Assembly: GCA_021823045.1 (NCBI GenBank)
Contig: JAKAPB010000108.1
Coordinates: 1-6,803, forward strand
DNA length: 6,803 nt
DNA from: Actinomycetes bacterium
GTDB lineage: Bacteria > Actinomycetota > Acidimicrobiia > Acidimicrobiales > Acidimicrobiaceae
Reading direction: 5' to 3'
The position numbers were made by a program, and so were the translations under genes. How positions within the stretch are numbered: position 1 is the stretch's first letter; every line of letters begins with the position of its first letter. Positions 1-6,051 of this stretch are shown here, in pieces. A model generated the notes under the pieces. The model saw only the letters and a program-made list of their open reading frames with translations. It searched no databases and was not told the origin of the DNA.

Positions 1-67
1 TTTCATTGAGTTGCAACTCATTCAGATCAAAGCCGATCTCCATAAAAAGCTTCTCGGGCGCACTCAT
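1..67 (-). CDS. N-terminal fragment of an unidentified protein, cut by the window edge
   Basis: An ATG at 67-65 opens a frame of 22 codons (MSAPEKLFMEIG... to ...LNE) that runs off the left edge without a stop. The ATG shares one base with the TGA of the GroES-like gene upstream (TGATG), the usual arrangement of translationally coupled genes, which is the main reason to believe it. A second in-frame ATG lies at codon 9, preceded by GAGAAG with 6 nt spacing, so the exact start is uncertain. The fragment is too short to show a domain and I do not recognise the family. It is probably the next gene of the same transcript. Confidence 0.55.
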   Translation of the reverse strand, partial: MSAPEKLFMEIGFDLNELQLNE

Positions 68-411
68 CAGAGGTATAGTCCCGTCCCGCCCTCGGACTGT
101 TCAGTCGCAACGGCGTGGATGTCCCTCTCCCTCAGAATCAGGTAGGTGTCACCATTCACTTCGACTTCGTAGCGCTCTTCGGCGTCGAAAAGTACTCGAT
201 CCTTGACCTTCACCGAACGAACATTAGGACCGACGGCGACGACGTCAGCCCAGGTAAGCCTCTTGGCCACCTGCGCAGTAGCTGGAATCAAAATCCCAGA
301 ACGAGATTGCCTCTCACCTTCAGCGAATGGCTGAGATACTAAAACTCGATCTGCGAGAACATAAATTGCCTGTTTCATCGGTTGATTTGTCATTCTCAAA
401 CCATTCAACAC
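67..411 (-). CDS. GroES-like co-chaperonin paralogue (Cpn10 family)
   Basis: 114 residues from a GTG start at 411; an ATG at 393 (MTNQP) is the alternative. The GTG is favoured by AGGGGA with 7 nt spacing. The Cpn10 fold is visible: ADRVLV (about 20-25) matches the first strand, SGILIP (38-43) matches the GroEL-contacting end of the mobile loop, ADVVAVGPN (55-63) and VKVKDRVLF (68-75) match the core, and LILRERDIHAVA (91-102) matches the last strand. It is longer than classical GroES (about 95) because of N- and C-terminal extensions. The terminal TGLYL and the KRLTWA segment recall an actinobacterial GroES paralogue I know from memory in streptomycetes, distinct from the GroES encoded beside groEL. 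No groEL is nearby. It lies 62 nt after hisF on the same strand, so it may ride on the his transcript. Whether it partners GroEL is unknown. Confidence 0.85.
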   Translation of the reverse strand: MLNGLRMTNQPMKQAIYVLADRVLVSQPFAEGERQSRSGILIPATAQVAKRLTWADVVAVGPNVRSVKVKDRVLFDAEERYEVEVNGDTYLILRERDIHAVATEQSEGGTGLYL

Positions 412-417
412 TAAATG

Positions 418-452
418 GTCCCCTACACCGACCCATTTGCAGCCGAAGGGAC
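418..452 (-). promoter_or_regulatory. Inverted repeat enclosing the Shine-Dalgarno of the GroES-like gene
   Basis: On the minus strand GTCCCTT (452-446) can pair with AGGGGAC (424-418), giving seven pairs including one T.G wobble, around a 21-nt loop. The 3' arm contains AGGGGA (424-419), the ribosome binding site that best fits the GTG start at 411 with 7 nt spacing. If the hairpin forms, the ribosome site is hidden. Pairing is seen in the sequence; a regulatory role, such as thermosensing, is only an inference. The 412-473 spacer holds no T-rich terminator. Confidence 0.35.
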
Positions 453-473
453 ATAAAACTACTCAATCTTGGA

Positions 474-1238
474 CTAACGCCCGGTCCGGGTGTGCACACC
501 ATTAGCCAGCAAGGCCTGCTTGACCTCTCTGACACTGAACTCACCATAATGGAAGACCGAAGCCGCTAAAAGCCCCGTTGCCTTTGACTCCAAAGCGCCT
601 ACCAAAAAGTCCTCTATAGAACCCACACCGCCGGAGGCTATAACGGGAACATTGGTTCGCTCCGCTATGCCCCTAGTAAGAGGGAAGTCAAATCCTTCCC
701 TGGTACCATCCCTATCCATCGAGGTTACAAGGAGTTCGCCGGCTCCCCTACTCACTGCCTCCTCGGCCCAAGAGAGGGCGTCGAGGTTGGTCTTGTTCCT
801 CCCCCCATGGGTATAAACAGAGTAGTTGCCGTCCTGGTCTTGCTTTGCGTCAATTGCCACTACGACACACTGACTGCCGAACTCCGTCATCATCTCACTG
901 ATGAGCTCTGGATTCAAAATGGCCGCAGTATTGAGCGAAACCTTGTCTGCACCGGCCCTAAGAAGGGCTCGGGCACCATCCACCGAACTGACACCGCCTC
1001 CGACGGTAAGGGGAATAAACACTTCGTCGGCGCACTTGCTAACGAGGTCTACCATTGTCTGGCGCCCCTCATGCGAAGCAGAAATATCCAAGAAGACTAT
1101 CTCATCAGCCCCTTGGAGATCGTAATACTTTGCCAACTCGACCGGATCGCCAGCGTCCCTCAAACCCTCGAAGTTGACACCCTTGACGACTCGCCCTTTG
1201 GAAACGTCTAAGCAAGGAATAATTCGCACTATCTCCAC
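474..1238 (-). CDS. hisF: Imidazole glycerol phosphate synthase, cyclase subunit HisF
   Basis: 254 residues, the usual HisF length. This (beta/alpha)8 barrel uses ammonia, normally channelled from HisH, to turn PRFAR into imidazole glycerol phosphate and AICAR. The sequence opens RIIPCLDV with catalytic Asp11, has DKVSLNTAA with the gate-region Lys99, VAIDAK with the second catalytic Asp130, TSMDRDGT in the middle, and the phosphate-binding ASGGVGS near 200. The GTG start at 1238 overlaps the end of hisA by 10 nt. GGAGG lies 10 nt upstream, and this start places CLDV at the same distance from the N-terminus as in characterised HisF proteins. A later GTG at 1229 is possible but would shorten the first strand. 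No frame damage is seen, so it could in principle work with free ammonia even if HisH is defective. Confidence 0.97.
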   Translation of the reverse strand: MEIVRIIPCLDVSKGRVVKGVNFEGLRDAGDPVELAKYYDLQGADEIVFLDISASHEGRQTMVDLVSKCADEVFIPLTVGGGVSSVDGARALLRAGADKVSLNTAAILNPELISEMMTEFGSQCVVVAIDAKQDQDGNYSVYTHGGRNKTNLDALSWAEEAVSRGAGELLVTSMDRDGTREGFDFPLTRGIAERTNVPVIASGGVGSIEDFLVGALESKATGLLAASVFHYGEFSVREVKQALLANGVHTRTGR

Positions 1239-1969
1239 TGACCGAGCGCCTCCGAAAGATTGACTCTTCCGTCATGTAGAGCCTTTCCGATGACACAAGA
1301 GTGGATCGCCCTCTTATACCTAAGGGACCTTACCTCAGAAGCTTCCATTAAGTCAGCCAAGCTCGAAACCCCCCCCGAGGCGATTAGCTCCATCTCGCAC
1401 GAGTCGAGCACCTCTAAGTAGGTCTGGATATCTAGCCCGCTAAACATTCCATCACGAGACACATCGGTGGCCAAAACGAAGGTGGCTCCCCTGGCTTGGC
1501 ACTCTTGAAGTGTGTCATAAAGTGTAAGGCCGGTTGATTGAGTCCAACCCCTGCTCTGCACTATCGGCTGGCCGTCTAGGTATTTGTAATCTAACGAAAC
1601 CACGACTGGTGTCTCCGACAGAGAGACCACATCTGCGATGAACTGGGGGTCTTCTACCGCCTTAGTTCCCAAGACGAGTCTCTTTGCGCCGATTTCGATC
1701 AGCTCACTGGCTATCTTTAGGCTCCGGATGCCACCACCAACTTCCACGTCGAGCCTGGTTGAGGTAATAATCTCGTCGATCAAAGATCGATTGTCCCCGG
1801 TATTTCTCGCTGCATCCAAATCGACCACATGGAGCCATCGGGCACCGGCTTCCACGATCCACTTTGCGGCGTCTAACGGGTCGGAATAGTCCGTCTTCTT
1901 GTCAAAATCGCCCATTTCGAGACGGACGCAACGGCCGTTGAGGATATCTATCGCCGGAATTATCTCCAA
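1229..1969 (-). CDS. hisA: ProFAR isomerase HisA (possibly PriA-like)
   Basis: 246 residues. It isomerises ProFAR to PRFAR, the step before HisF/HisH. The N-terminus [16 protein letters not shown] carries catalytic Asp8; VVSLDYK carries the second acid Asp127; ATDVSRDG (167-174) carries the conserved Thr-Asp; ASGGVSS and the late IGKAL bind phosphate. The segment [13 protein letters not shown] (49-61) resembles the actinobacterial bifunctional PriA. EVGGGIR (76-82), however, has Gly where PriA typically has Ser, so dual HisA/TrpF activity is uncertain. The TTG start at 1969 is preceded by GGGGGA with 5 nt spacing and gives the canonical EIIPAID opening. The gene overlaps hisF by 10 nt. The intended stop of hisH (TAA 1962-1960) would have overlapped this start. 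An eight-base G tract encodes part of the ASGGV motif. Confidence 0.96.
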   Translation of the reverse strand: MEIIPAIDILNGRCVRLEMGDFDKKTDYSDPLDAAKWIVEAGARWLHVVDLDAARNTGDNRSLIDEIITSTRLDVEVGGGIRSLKIASELIEIGAKRLVLGTKAVEDPQFIADVVSLSETPVVVSLDYKYLDGQPIVQSRGWTQSTGLTLYDTLQECQARGATFVLATDVSRDGMFSGLDIQTYLEVLDSCEMELIASGGVSSLADLMEASEVRSLRYKRAIHSCVIGKALHDGRVNLSEALGQWR

Positions 1970-2041
1970 AGTGATCCCCCCGTTGCTAGCGACGTTGAGC
2001 CACAGTACTTTGAAAAGTTAGCGAGAATCTTCAACCCAACT
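1960..2041 (-). pseudogene. hisH: Out-of-frame C-terminal remnant of hisH
   Basis: In the frame starting at GTT (2040-2038), the minus strand reads V-GLKILANFSKYC and continues open for 26 codons to TAA at 1962-1960. GLKILANF matches the final helix that follows the FHPEKS motif in HisH proteins. The stop overlaps the first codons of hisA, the spacing expected for the intact neighbour gene. The tail is not translated from the hisH start because the upstream frame stops at 2018. The F-H-P-E motif is not found in any of the three frames at the junction, so the sequence is missing rather than merely shifted. Confidence 0.75.
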
Positions 2042-2572
2042 ACCGACGACGTTTCCGACACCCACCGCTGCCGAAAACTCTCCGCCGTATTCGCAAGAAG
2101 CCGTGGTATTGGCCCCCACTGGTGCTGCATAGGAGTGGACGAAGTAGACCCAAGACCCCTCGGCTACATCCTCAAAGAGCGCCGATGAGCCAAATCTGGC
2201 AATCTCCAGGCGATTCCACTGCATCTGTGGAAGTCTGACACGATCAGAGAGCCGTTCAACCTTGCCATCTAAGATACCCAAACCGACTGAGTCCTTAGAC
2301 TCAGAAGAGCTTTCGTAGAGCATCTGCATTCCGACACAGATACCCAAGGTCGGTGTCCCGCCTTCGATCAATCCTCGCACCTTATCCTCAAATCCCCTAG
2401 ATCTAAAGGCATATAAGGCCGCTCCAAATGCACCGACGCCTGGAATAACTATCCCATCAGGGTGACTTAGGTCTCTAGGATCGTCAATCAACTTGGTGTC
2501 AGCTCCTACTGCGACCAGCGCCTTGTAGGCCGATCTAAGATTTCCGATCCCGTAGTCGATAACCGCTATCAC
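2018..2572 (-). CDS. hisH: Imidazole glycerol phosphate synthase glutaminase subunit HisH, frameshifted and lacking the catalytic His/Glu
   Basis: HisH is a class I glutamine amidotransferase that feeds ammonia to HisF. From the GTG at 2572 (GGGTGG with 5 nt spacing, giving the canonical IAVIDYGIGN opening) the frame has 184 codons. The N-terminal parts are normal: IPGVGAFG, the nucleophile elbow LGICVGMQ with Cys79, GLGILDGKV, and YFVHSYA followed by YGGEFSAAVGVGNVVG. At residue 177 similarity ends abruptly; the frame adds SWVEDSR and stops. Family members continue here with a (T/V)QFHPEKS motif holding the His and Glu of the Cys-His-Glu triad, then G-x-x-(L/I)-L-x-N-F. The latter follows in another frame (2040-1960), so about 29 nt seem to be missing. 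The product should lack glutaminase activity. It could be a real mutation, a natural variant or a sequence error. Restored length would be about 213 residues, normal for HisH. PQMQWN replaces the more common PHMGWN. Confidence 0.85.
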   Translation of the reverse strand: MIAVIDYGIGNLRSAYKALVAVGADTKLIDDPRDLSHPDGIVIPGVGAFGAALYAFRSRGFEDKVRGLIEGGTPTLGICVGMQMLYESSSESKDSVGLGILDGKVERLSDRVRLPQMQWNRLEIARFGSSALFEDVAEGSWVYFVHSYAAPVGANTTASCEYGGEFSAAVGVGNVVGSWVEDSR

Positions 2573-2609
2573 CCAGACCACCCATACGGTGTGTATTGGG
2601 AGCAGTCCA

Positions 2610-3200
2610 CTACAAAACTCCTTTTGTCGAAGGAATGCCGCGATCATCGACGATCCTTGCCGCTGCCTTCAAGGTCCGTCCGAAACCCTTCATCATCGCT
2701 TCGATAATGTGGTGGGAGTTTGCCCCACGCACTTTGTGCACATGGAGGGTCATCCCTGCGGACCCCACTAAAGCCCGGAAGAACTCTTCTGAGAGCTGCG
2801 GTTCAAATCCTGGGGTTCCTAACAGAAGGTAGTTCGGGAAATCGACCTCATAAAATAGGAAACTCCTGCCCGATATGTCGAGAGCAACTTCTACGAGGGT
2901 TTCGTCCAACACCATAGAAATCGAGGCGAACCTATCTATACCTGCCCTGTCCCCTAAGGCTTCGGAGATTGCCTTTCCGAGGACGATCCCGGTATCTTCC
3001 ACAAGGTGGTGAGCATCGACTTCAAGGTCACCCTTAGCTGTAATGTCTAAGTCGACACCACCGTGCTTTGAAATCTGAGCGAGCATGTGGTCGAAGAAGG
3101 GAAGACCGGTATCGATCTTGGATGCCCCCCTACCGTCAAGCTCAATCGAGACCTTGATGTCTGACTCATTAGTCTTGCGTTCTAAAGCAAATTTACGCAC
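2610..3200 (-). CDS. hisB: Imidazoleglycerol-phosphate dehydratase HisB (monofunctional)
   Basis: 196 residues. It dehydrates imidazole glycerol phosphate to imidazole acetol phosphate in a Mn-dependent reaction. Motifs in order: ERKTNES near the N-terminus, LPFFDHML (about 33-40), the metal-binding DAHHLVED (62-69), LGTPGFEPQLSEEFF, and the second metal motif SHHIIEA near 167; it ends STKGVL. There is no histidinol-phosphatase domain, unlike the enterobacterial fusion. The start is GTG at 3200: GAGG (3209-3206) is 5 nt upstream. The TTG one codon earlier would leave only 2 nt of spacing. It begins 64 nt after hisC and ends 37 nt before the preferred hisH start. It is intact, with typical family length. 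Confidence 0.97.
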   Translation of the reverse strand: MRKFALERKTNESDIKVSIELDGRGASKIDTGLPFFDHMLAQISKHGGVDLDITAKGDLEVDAHHLVEDTGIVLGKAISEALGDRAGIDRFASISMVLDETLVEVALDISGRSFLFYEVDFPNYLLLGTPGFEPQLSEEFFRALVGSAGMTLHVHKVRGANSHHIIEAMMKGFGRTLKAAARIVDDRGIPSTKGVL

Positions 3201-3205
3201 CAATA

Positions 3206-3209
3206 CCTC
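3206..3209 (-). promoter_or_regulatory. Shine-Dalgarno GAGG deciding the hisB start
   Basis: GAGG on the minus strand is followed by TATTG and then GTG at 3200. Spacing of 5 nt fits the GTG; the adjacent TTG at 3203 would be only 2 nt away. This moves the start one codon in from the longest open frame. Confidence 0.6.
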
Positions 3210-3264
3210 ACATGAACTTTGATCGGCAGATAAAAACTGGCAACACCACTAGCGGTATAGCCTT

Positions 3265-4314
3265 TCATCGTAGCAATTCAGATAGCGCCTCGATGAAGCG
3301 CTGGTTCTCGTCTGCGTTTCCAACGGTAACCCTCAAGTGGTTCTTGAGGCCCGGCCATCCAGAACAGTTTCTGACGAGTATCGACTTTTCAACAAGTCGA
3401 TTCCAGAGTGAGTTAGCATCGAGTTCACGAAAGTCAATCAGGACAAAATTGGCCTCCGAAGGGTACGCCTCCACAGCCAGAGCGTTTAGCTCCTTGATCA
3501 ACTTCTCCCTTTGCGAAATTATCTCGCCATGAGCCTCGACGACTTGTCCCGCAAACTCGGTTGCGCACAGGACCGCCGCCTGCTTAATCGAGTCGAGGTG
3601 GTAAGGGAGAACCACCTCCTCGAGGACTTCCACCACCTCACTAGAGGCAATCAGATAACCAAATCTCAGCCCTGCAAGGGCGTATGCCTTTGAGAATGTC
3701 CTGCTCTGAAGGACATTGTCTGCAGATATATACCTCCAAGGAGTAGACGCAAAGTCCACATAAGCCTGATCTAAGACCACCGTAAGGTCGTCATTGGAGA
3801 TAGCCAGGTCGATGATCTTCTGATCTAACGATTCACCTGTGGGGTTATTCGGCGAGCAGAGAAAGACCATATCGGGATTTGATGTGGTCAAATTGCGTTC
3901 GAACTCGACGTATCCTAGGTTGCGCGGCTGTTCGCGGTGGAATATATCGACACCCGAGCCGCAGTGGCGAGCGATCTGGGAGTGCATTGCATAGGTCGGT
4001 TCGATGACCATTGCCTTTCGACCGTGCCCCCCGTAGGCTAAGCAGATGCTCTGGATCACCTCGTTGGAACCGTTAGCTGCAAAAATCATCTCCGGTTCTA
4101 CCTGACACTCTTCGGCAAGCACCTCTTTCACCTTGCGGTATGTCCGATCCGGATACCGATTAAGGGCGAGGGTTTGCGTGACCTCGGCCAGTCGACGATA
4201 AAACCCACTTGGAAGTTGAAATGGAGATTCGTTGGTATTTAGCCTGACCTCGACGTTGAGTTGGGGCGAGTGATATCCTTTTCTAAGGCCCAATCCCTCG
4301 CGTGGTCTGATCAT
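3265..4314 (-). CDS. hisC: Histidinol-phosphate aminotransferase HisC
   Basis: 349 residues, a fold-type I PLP aminotransferase that converts imidazole acetol phosphate and glutamate to histidinol phosphate and 2-oxoglutarate. The N-terminal YHSPQLNVEVRLNTNESP is typical of actinobacterial HisC. Cofactor and substrate residues are visible: AANGSNE (79-85), SPNNPTG with Asn157, DQAYVDF with Asp182 and Tyr185, and SRTFSKAYALAGLR with the Schiff-base Lys209. A late LRVTVG carries the carboxylate-binding Arg. The ATG start at 4314 overlaps the hisD stop as ATGA, with GAGGAAGG 6 nt upstream, which implies translational coupling. No frame damage is seen. Other aminotransferases share the fold, but the operon position makes HisC near certain. 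Confidence 0.97.
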   Translation of the reverse strand: MIRPREGLGLRKGYHSPQLNVEVRLNTNESPFQLPSGFYRRLAEVTQTLALNRYPDRTYRKVKEVLAEECQVEPEMIFAANGSNEVIQSICLAYGGHGRKAMVIEPTYAMHSQIARHCGSGVDIFHREQPRNLGYVEFERNLTTSNPDMVFLCSPNNPTGESLDQKIIDLAISNDDLTVVLDQAYVDFASTPWRYISADNVLQSRTFSKAYALAGLRFGYLIASSEVVEVLEEVVLPYHLDSIKQAAVLCATEFAGQVVEAHGEIISQREKLIKELNALAVEAYPSEANFVLIDFRELDANSLWNRLVEKSILVRNCSGWPGLKNHLRVTVGNADENQRFIEALSELLR

Positions 4315-5615
4315 AAGCCACCTTCCTCTGCTTCTTTACCCCTCCTGATCGCCACGGACTGTTCGTGAGCATAGAGTCCCTCGACCCTTGCCAGGCGTTC
4401 TACTGCCCAGCCAAGCTGATCTAATCCCCTCTCAGAGACCTCTACGAAGTGTATGTATTTCATAAAATCCCCGACCTTCAGGGCCGAAGCAAACCTCGCC
4501 GAGCCGAATGTAGGCAGGACATGAGAAGGGCCAGCGACATAGTCACCAAAGCTGGCGGGTGATAACGGGCCGTAAAAAACCGCCCCTGCATTTCGTACTA
4601 GATCGAGATCATCCTGGGCCTGCCGGTAGAGGAGCTCTAGATGTTCAGGCGCTATCTCGTTGGCAACTTCAAGGGCTTGTGCCCTATCCCGCACCAGGGC
4701 GACGTAACCTCCGTCCTTCAGAGTTCTGTTGGTTTCTTTCGCTCTCGGGGAGTTTTGGAGTATTGCCTCTACCTCCTTGGAGACCTCCAAAGCGTATTTT
4801 TGATCCCAAGTCACAAGCCAAGCTAGCCCATCTGGACCGTGCTCAGCCTGGACGATCACGTCCATGGCCGCCCACTTAGCGGGAACCGATGAGTCAGCGA
4901 CCACCACCACTTCTGAGGGCCCAGCAAACGAGGAAGGAATAGCTACCTCTCCAGCGACTTCTCGCTTCGCTACGGAAACATAAACGTTCCCCGGGCCCAC
5001 TATGGTGTCAACCTTGGGTATAGTCTCGGTCCCGTAGGCTAGGGCGGCAATCGCCTGAGCCCCCCCAACCTTGAAGACCCGGTCAACACTAGCGATCTTC
5101 GCCGCCGCCAATGTTGCTAGATCGACTCCGCCGGACTTCGTAGGTGGCACTACCAGGAACACCTCTTTGACCCCGGCCACCTTTGCTGGAACTGCCGTCA
5201 TCAGGACCGAAGATGGATACCTTGCGAGCCCGCCGGGAACATAGCATCCAGCTCTAGCCATTGGAATAGCTTTATGGATGACCTTAATACCGCGGTTGTC
5301 AAAGTGTTTTGGCTCCTCCAACTCTAACTTATGGTACTCCTCGATCCCAAAGGCAGCCGCTTCTAGCGCATCTCTAAGCTGTGGATCGATCTCCGAGTAG
5401 GCCTCTTCAATCTCGTCCCGAGTTACCTCTATATTCAAAAGACTCACCGAGTCGAACTTCTTGGTTAGATCCAAGAGCGCTTGGTCACCGTGCTCTCTAA
5501 CCTGCTGAATAATATCCCTAACAGCTGAAACCGGAAGATCACCGATAATTTTTGGTCTAGGAATGATACCCGAATAATCCGGCCCAGCCCCGCTCAGATC
5601 GATGACTCTTAGCAA
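4311..5615 (-). CDS. hisD: Histidinol dehydrogenase HisD
   Basis: It oxidises histidinol to histidine in two NAD-dependent steps on a Zn site. The open frame reaches upstream to 5693, but TTG at 5615 is the likely start: GGAG lies 7 nt upstream, the product opens LLRVIDL like other actinobacterial HisD proteins, and its length of 434 residues equals that of E. coli HisD. With this start the catalytic and metal residues fall within two or three positions of E. coli numbering: Gln256 and His259 (VQAEHGPDG), Glu324 and His325 (APEHLEL), Asp358 (FGDYVAG), His365 (GPSHVLPT) and His417 (LYAHEQS). VGGAQAIAALAYGT and VGPGN mark the nucleotide-binding half. It is first in the his cluster, transcribed away from the small ORF at 5747, and ends in an ATGA overlap with hisC. 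Confidence 0.97.
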   Translation of the reverse strand: MLRVIDLSGAGPDYSGIIPRPKIIGDLPVSAVRDIIQQVREHGDQALLDLTKKFDSVSLLNIEVTRDEIEEAYSEIDPQLRDALEAAAFGIEEYHKLELEEPKHFDNRGIKVIHKAIPMARAGCYVPGGLARYPSSVLMTAVPAKVAGVKEVFLVVPPTKSGGVDLATLAAAKIASVDRVFKVGGAQAIAALAYGTETIPKVDTIVGPGNVYVSVAKREVAGEVAIPSSFAGPSEVVVVADSSVPAKWAAMDVIVQAEHGPDGLAWLVTWDQKYALEVSKEVEAILQNSPRAKETNRTLKDGGYVALVRDRAQALEVANEIAPEHLELLYRQAQDDLDLVRNAGAVFYGPLSPASFGDYVAGPSHVLPTFGSARFASALKVGDFMKYIHFVEVSERGLDQLGWAVERLARVEGLYAHEQSVAIRRGKEAEEGGL

Positions 5616-5746
5616 TTTTTCACTCCAAATATCACTTGCTGGCCAATAACGACATCGACTCGCCCGACTTTCAGAACTATGCTCCCTAGACACCGCTCAT
5701 TGGCTGCACGCAGTTAGACATCACGGATTAGGTAGATTGAACATAG
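5616..5746. promoter_or_regulatory. Divergent intergenic region expected to hold the his promoter
   Basis: These 131 bases separate the hisD start (minus) from the small ORF start (plus), so promoters in both directions are expected. I see no strong -35/-10 pair for either. TAGATT at 5733-5738 on the plus strand fits TANNNT and sits 8 nt before the ATG at 5747, which would suit a leaderless message, but this is weak. No T-box, no histidine-rich leader peptide and no attenuator-like hairpin with a T-run was found ahead of hisD. Confidence 0.4.
5623..5626 (-). promoter_or_regulatory. Shine-Dalgarno GGAG fixing a TTG start for hisD
   Basis: GGAG on the minus strand is followed by TGAAAAA (7 nt) and TTG at 5615. 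The 26 codons upstream in the same frame (from GTG at 5693) are Ser/Arg-rich and not HisD-like. Confidence 0.7.
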
Positions 5747-5938
5747 ATGGCACAAGAAATAAGAGCCGAACTCTCTAGTCTAGAGTTCAGCCTAGGTGAG
5801 ATAGCCAAAAGGATCGCCGCACTAGCCGATCAGAAATACACCGAAAAACAGGAAGCGATCGCTTCGGAGCTCTACCAAGCCGAAAGGTCGATCCTGTCTG
5901 CGGTGAGGCGACTGGAAAAGGCCCAGAATCGACAGTAA
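5747..5938 (+). CDS. Small hypothetical protein, predicted helical/coiled coil
   Basis: 63 residues, rich in Glu, Ala, Arg, Leu and Gln with no Pro, Gly only once, and hydrophobic residues spaced every three to four positions (LSSLEFSLGEIAKRIAAL, then ELYQAERSILSAVRRLEKA). This predicts two amphipathic helices or a short coiled coil. It has no signal peptide or membrane segment, so it should be cytoplasmic. AGGTAG at 5730-5735 is 11 nt from the ATG, a long spacing, so initiation may be weak or leaderless. It is divergent from hisD and convergent with nth. I do not recognise a named family, although small helical proteins of this style are common in actinobacteria. The regular amphipathic pattern argues for a real gene; short length argues for caution. 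Confidence 0.55.
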   Translation: MAQEIRAELSSLEFSLGEIAKRIAALADQKYTEKQEAIASELYQAERSILSAVRRLEKAQNRQ

Positions 5939-5949
5939 AAACGACGTCT

Positions 5950-6051
5950 GATCTGCGGGACCACGGGCTCTAATTTGATTGGAACTTACCGGTTCGCCTG
6001 GGAAGGCAGCAGCTTCGTTTAGCCTACCTCTCTCCGGCCAAGCCTGCGATC
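5950..6051 (+). ncRNA. ffs: Candidate small SRP (4.5S-like) RNA, divergent
   Basis: The segment GGAAGGCAGCAGC (6001-6013) matches the SRP helix-8 consensus GGAAGGNAGCAGC. TTACC at 5986-5990, on the 5' side, resembles the asymmetric-loop strand of E. coli 4.5S RNA, at nearly the same distance. The segment folds as one long irregular hairpin: 5950-5959 with 6043-6051 (nine pairs, one bulge), GGGCT (5965-5969) with AGCCT (6021-6025), GAAC (5982-5985) with GTTT (6017-6020), and GCCT (5996-5999) with AGGC (6004-6007) closing a GGGA loop. Length of about 100 nt fits a bacterial small SRP RNA. Against this, the 5' AGG of the symmetric loop is missing and the tetraloop is GGGA rather than GGAA. It may be another structured RNA or chance similarity. 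Confidence 0.4.

Noticed and set aside
807..1211. 134-codon plus-strand frame over hisF
   Set aside because: It is the opposite-strand shadow of a well-supported hisF; its sequence shows no domain-like pattern.
2018..2060. Programmed ribosomal frameshift to join the hisH parts
   Set aside because: Joining the frames would still leave out the FHPE motif, and there is no slippery heptamer at the junction.
2573..2647. Upstream extension of hisH to a start at 2647
   Set aside because: It would overlap hisB by 38 nt and add 25 residues ahead of the canonical IAVIDYGIGN opening; the GTG at 2572 has a good ribosome site.
3204..3264. Weak hairpin (ACCG-CTAG-TGGT) followed by TTTTT between hisC and hisB
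   Set aside because: The stem is only four pairs with a G.T and the T-run is 11 nt away, so it is not a credible terminator.
4559..4879. 106-codon plus-strand frame over hisD
   Set aside because: It is a shadow of hisD, rich in Pro and Arg, without a plausible ribosome site.
5616..5693. Upstream extension of hisD to a GTG at 5693 (26 more residues)
   Set aside because: The extra residues are not HisD-like, and TTG at 5615 has GGAG at 7 nt and gives exactly the E. coli protein length.
5686..5721. Possible his leader peptide (11 codons, minus strand, starting MSNCV)
   Set aside because: It has no His codons and no following terminator/antiterminator hairpins, so attenuation is not supported.
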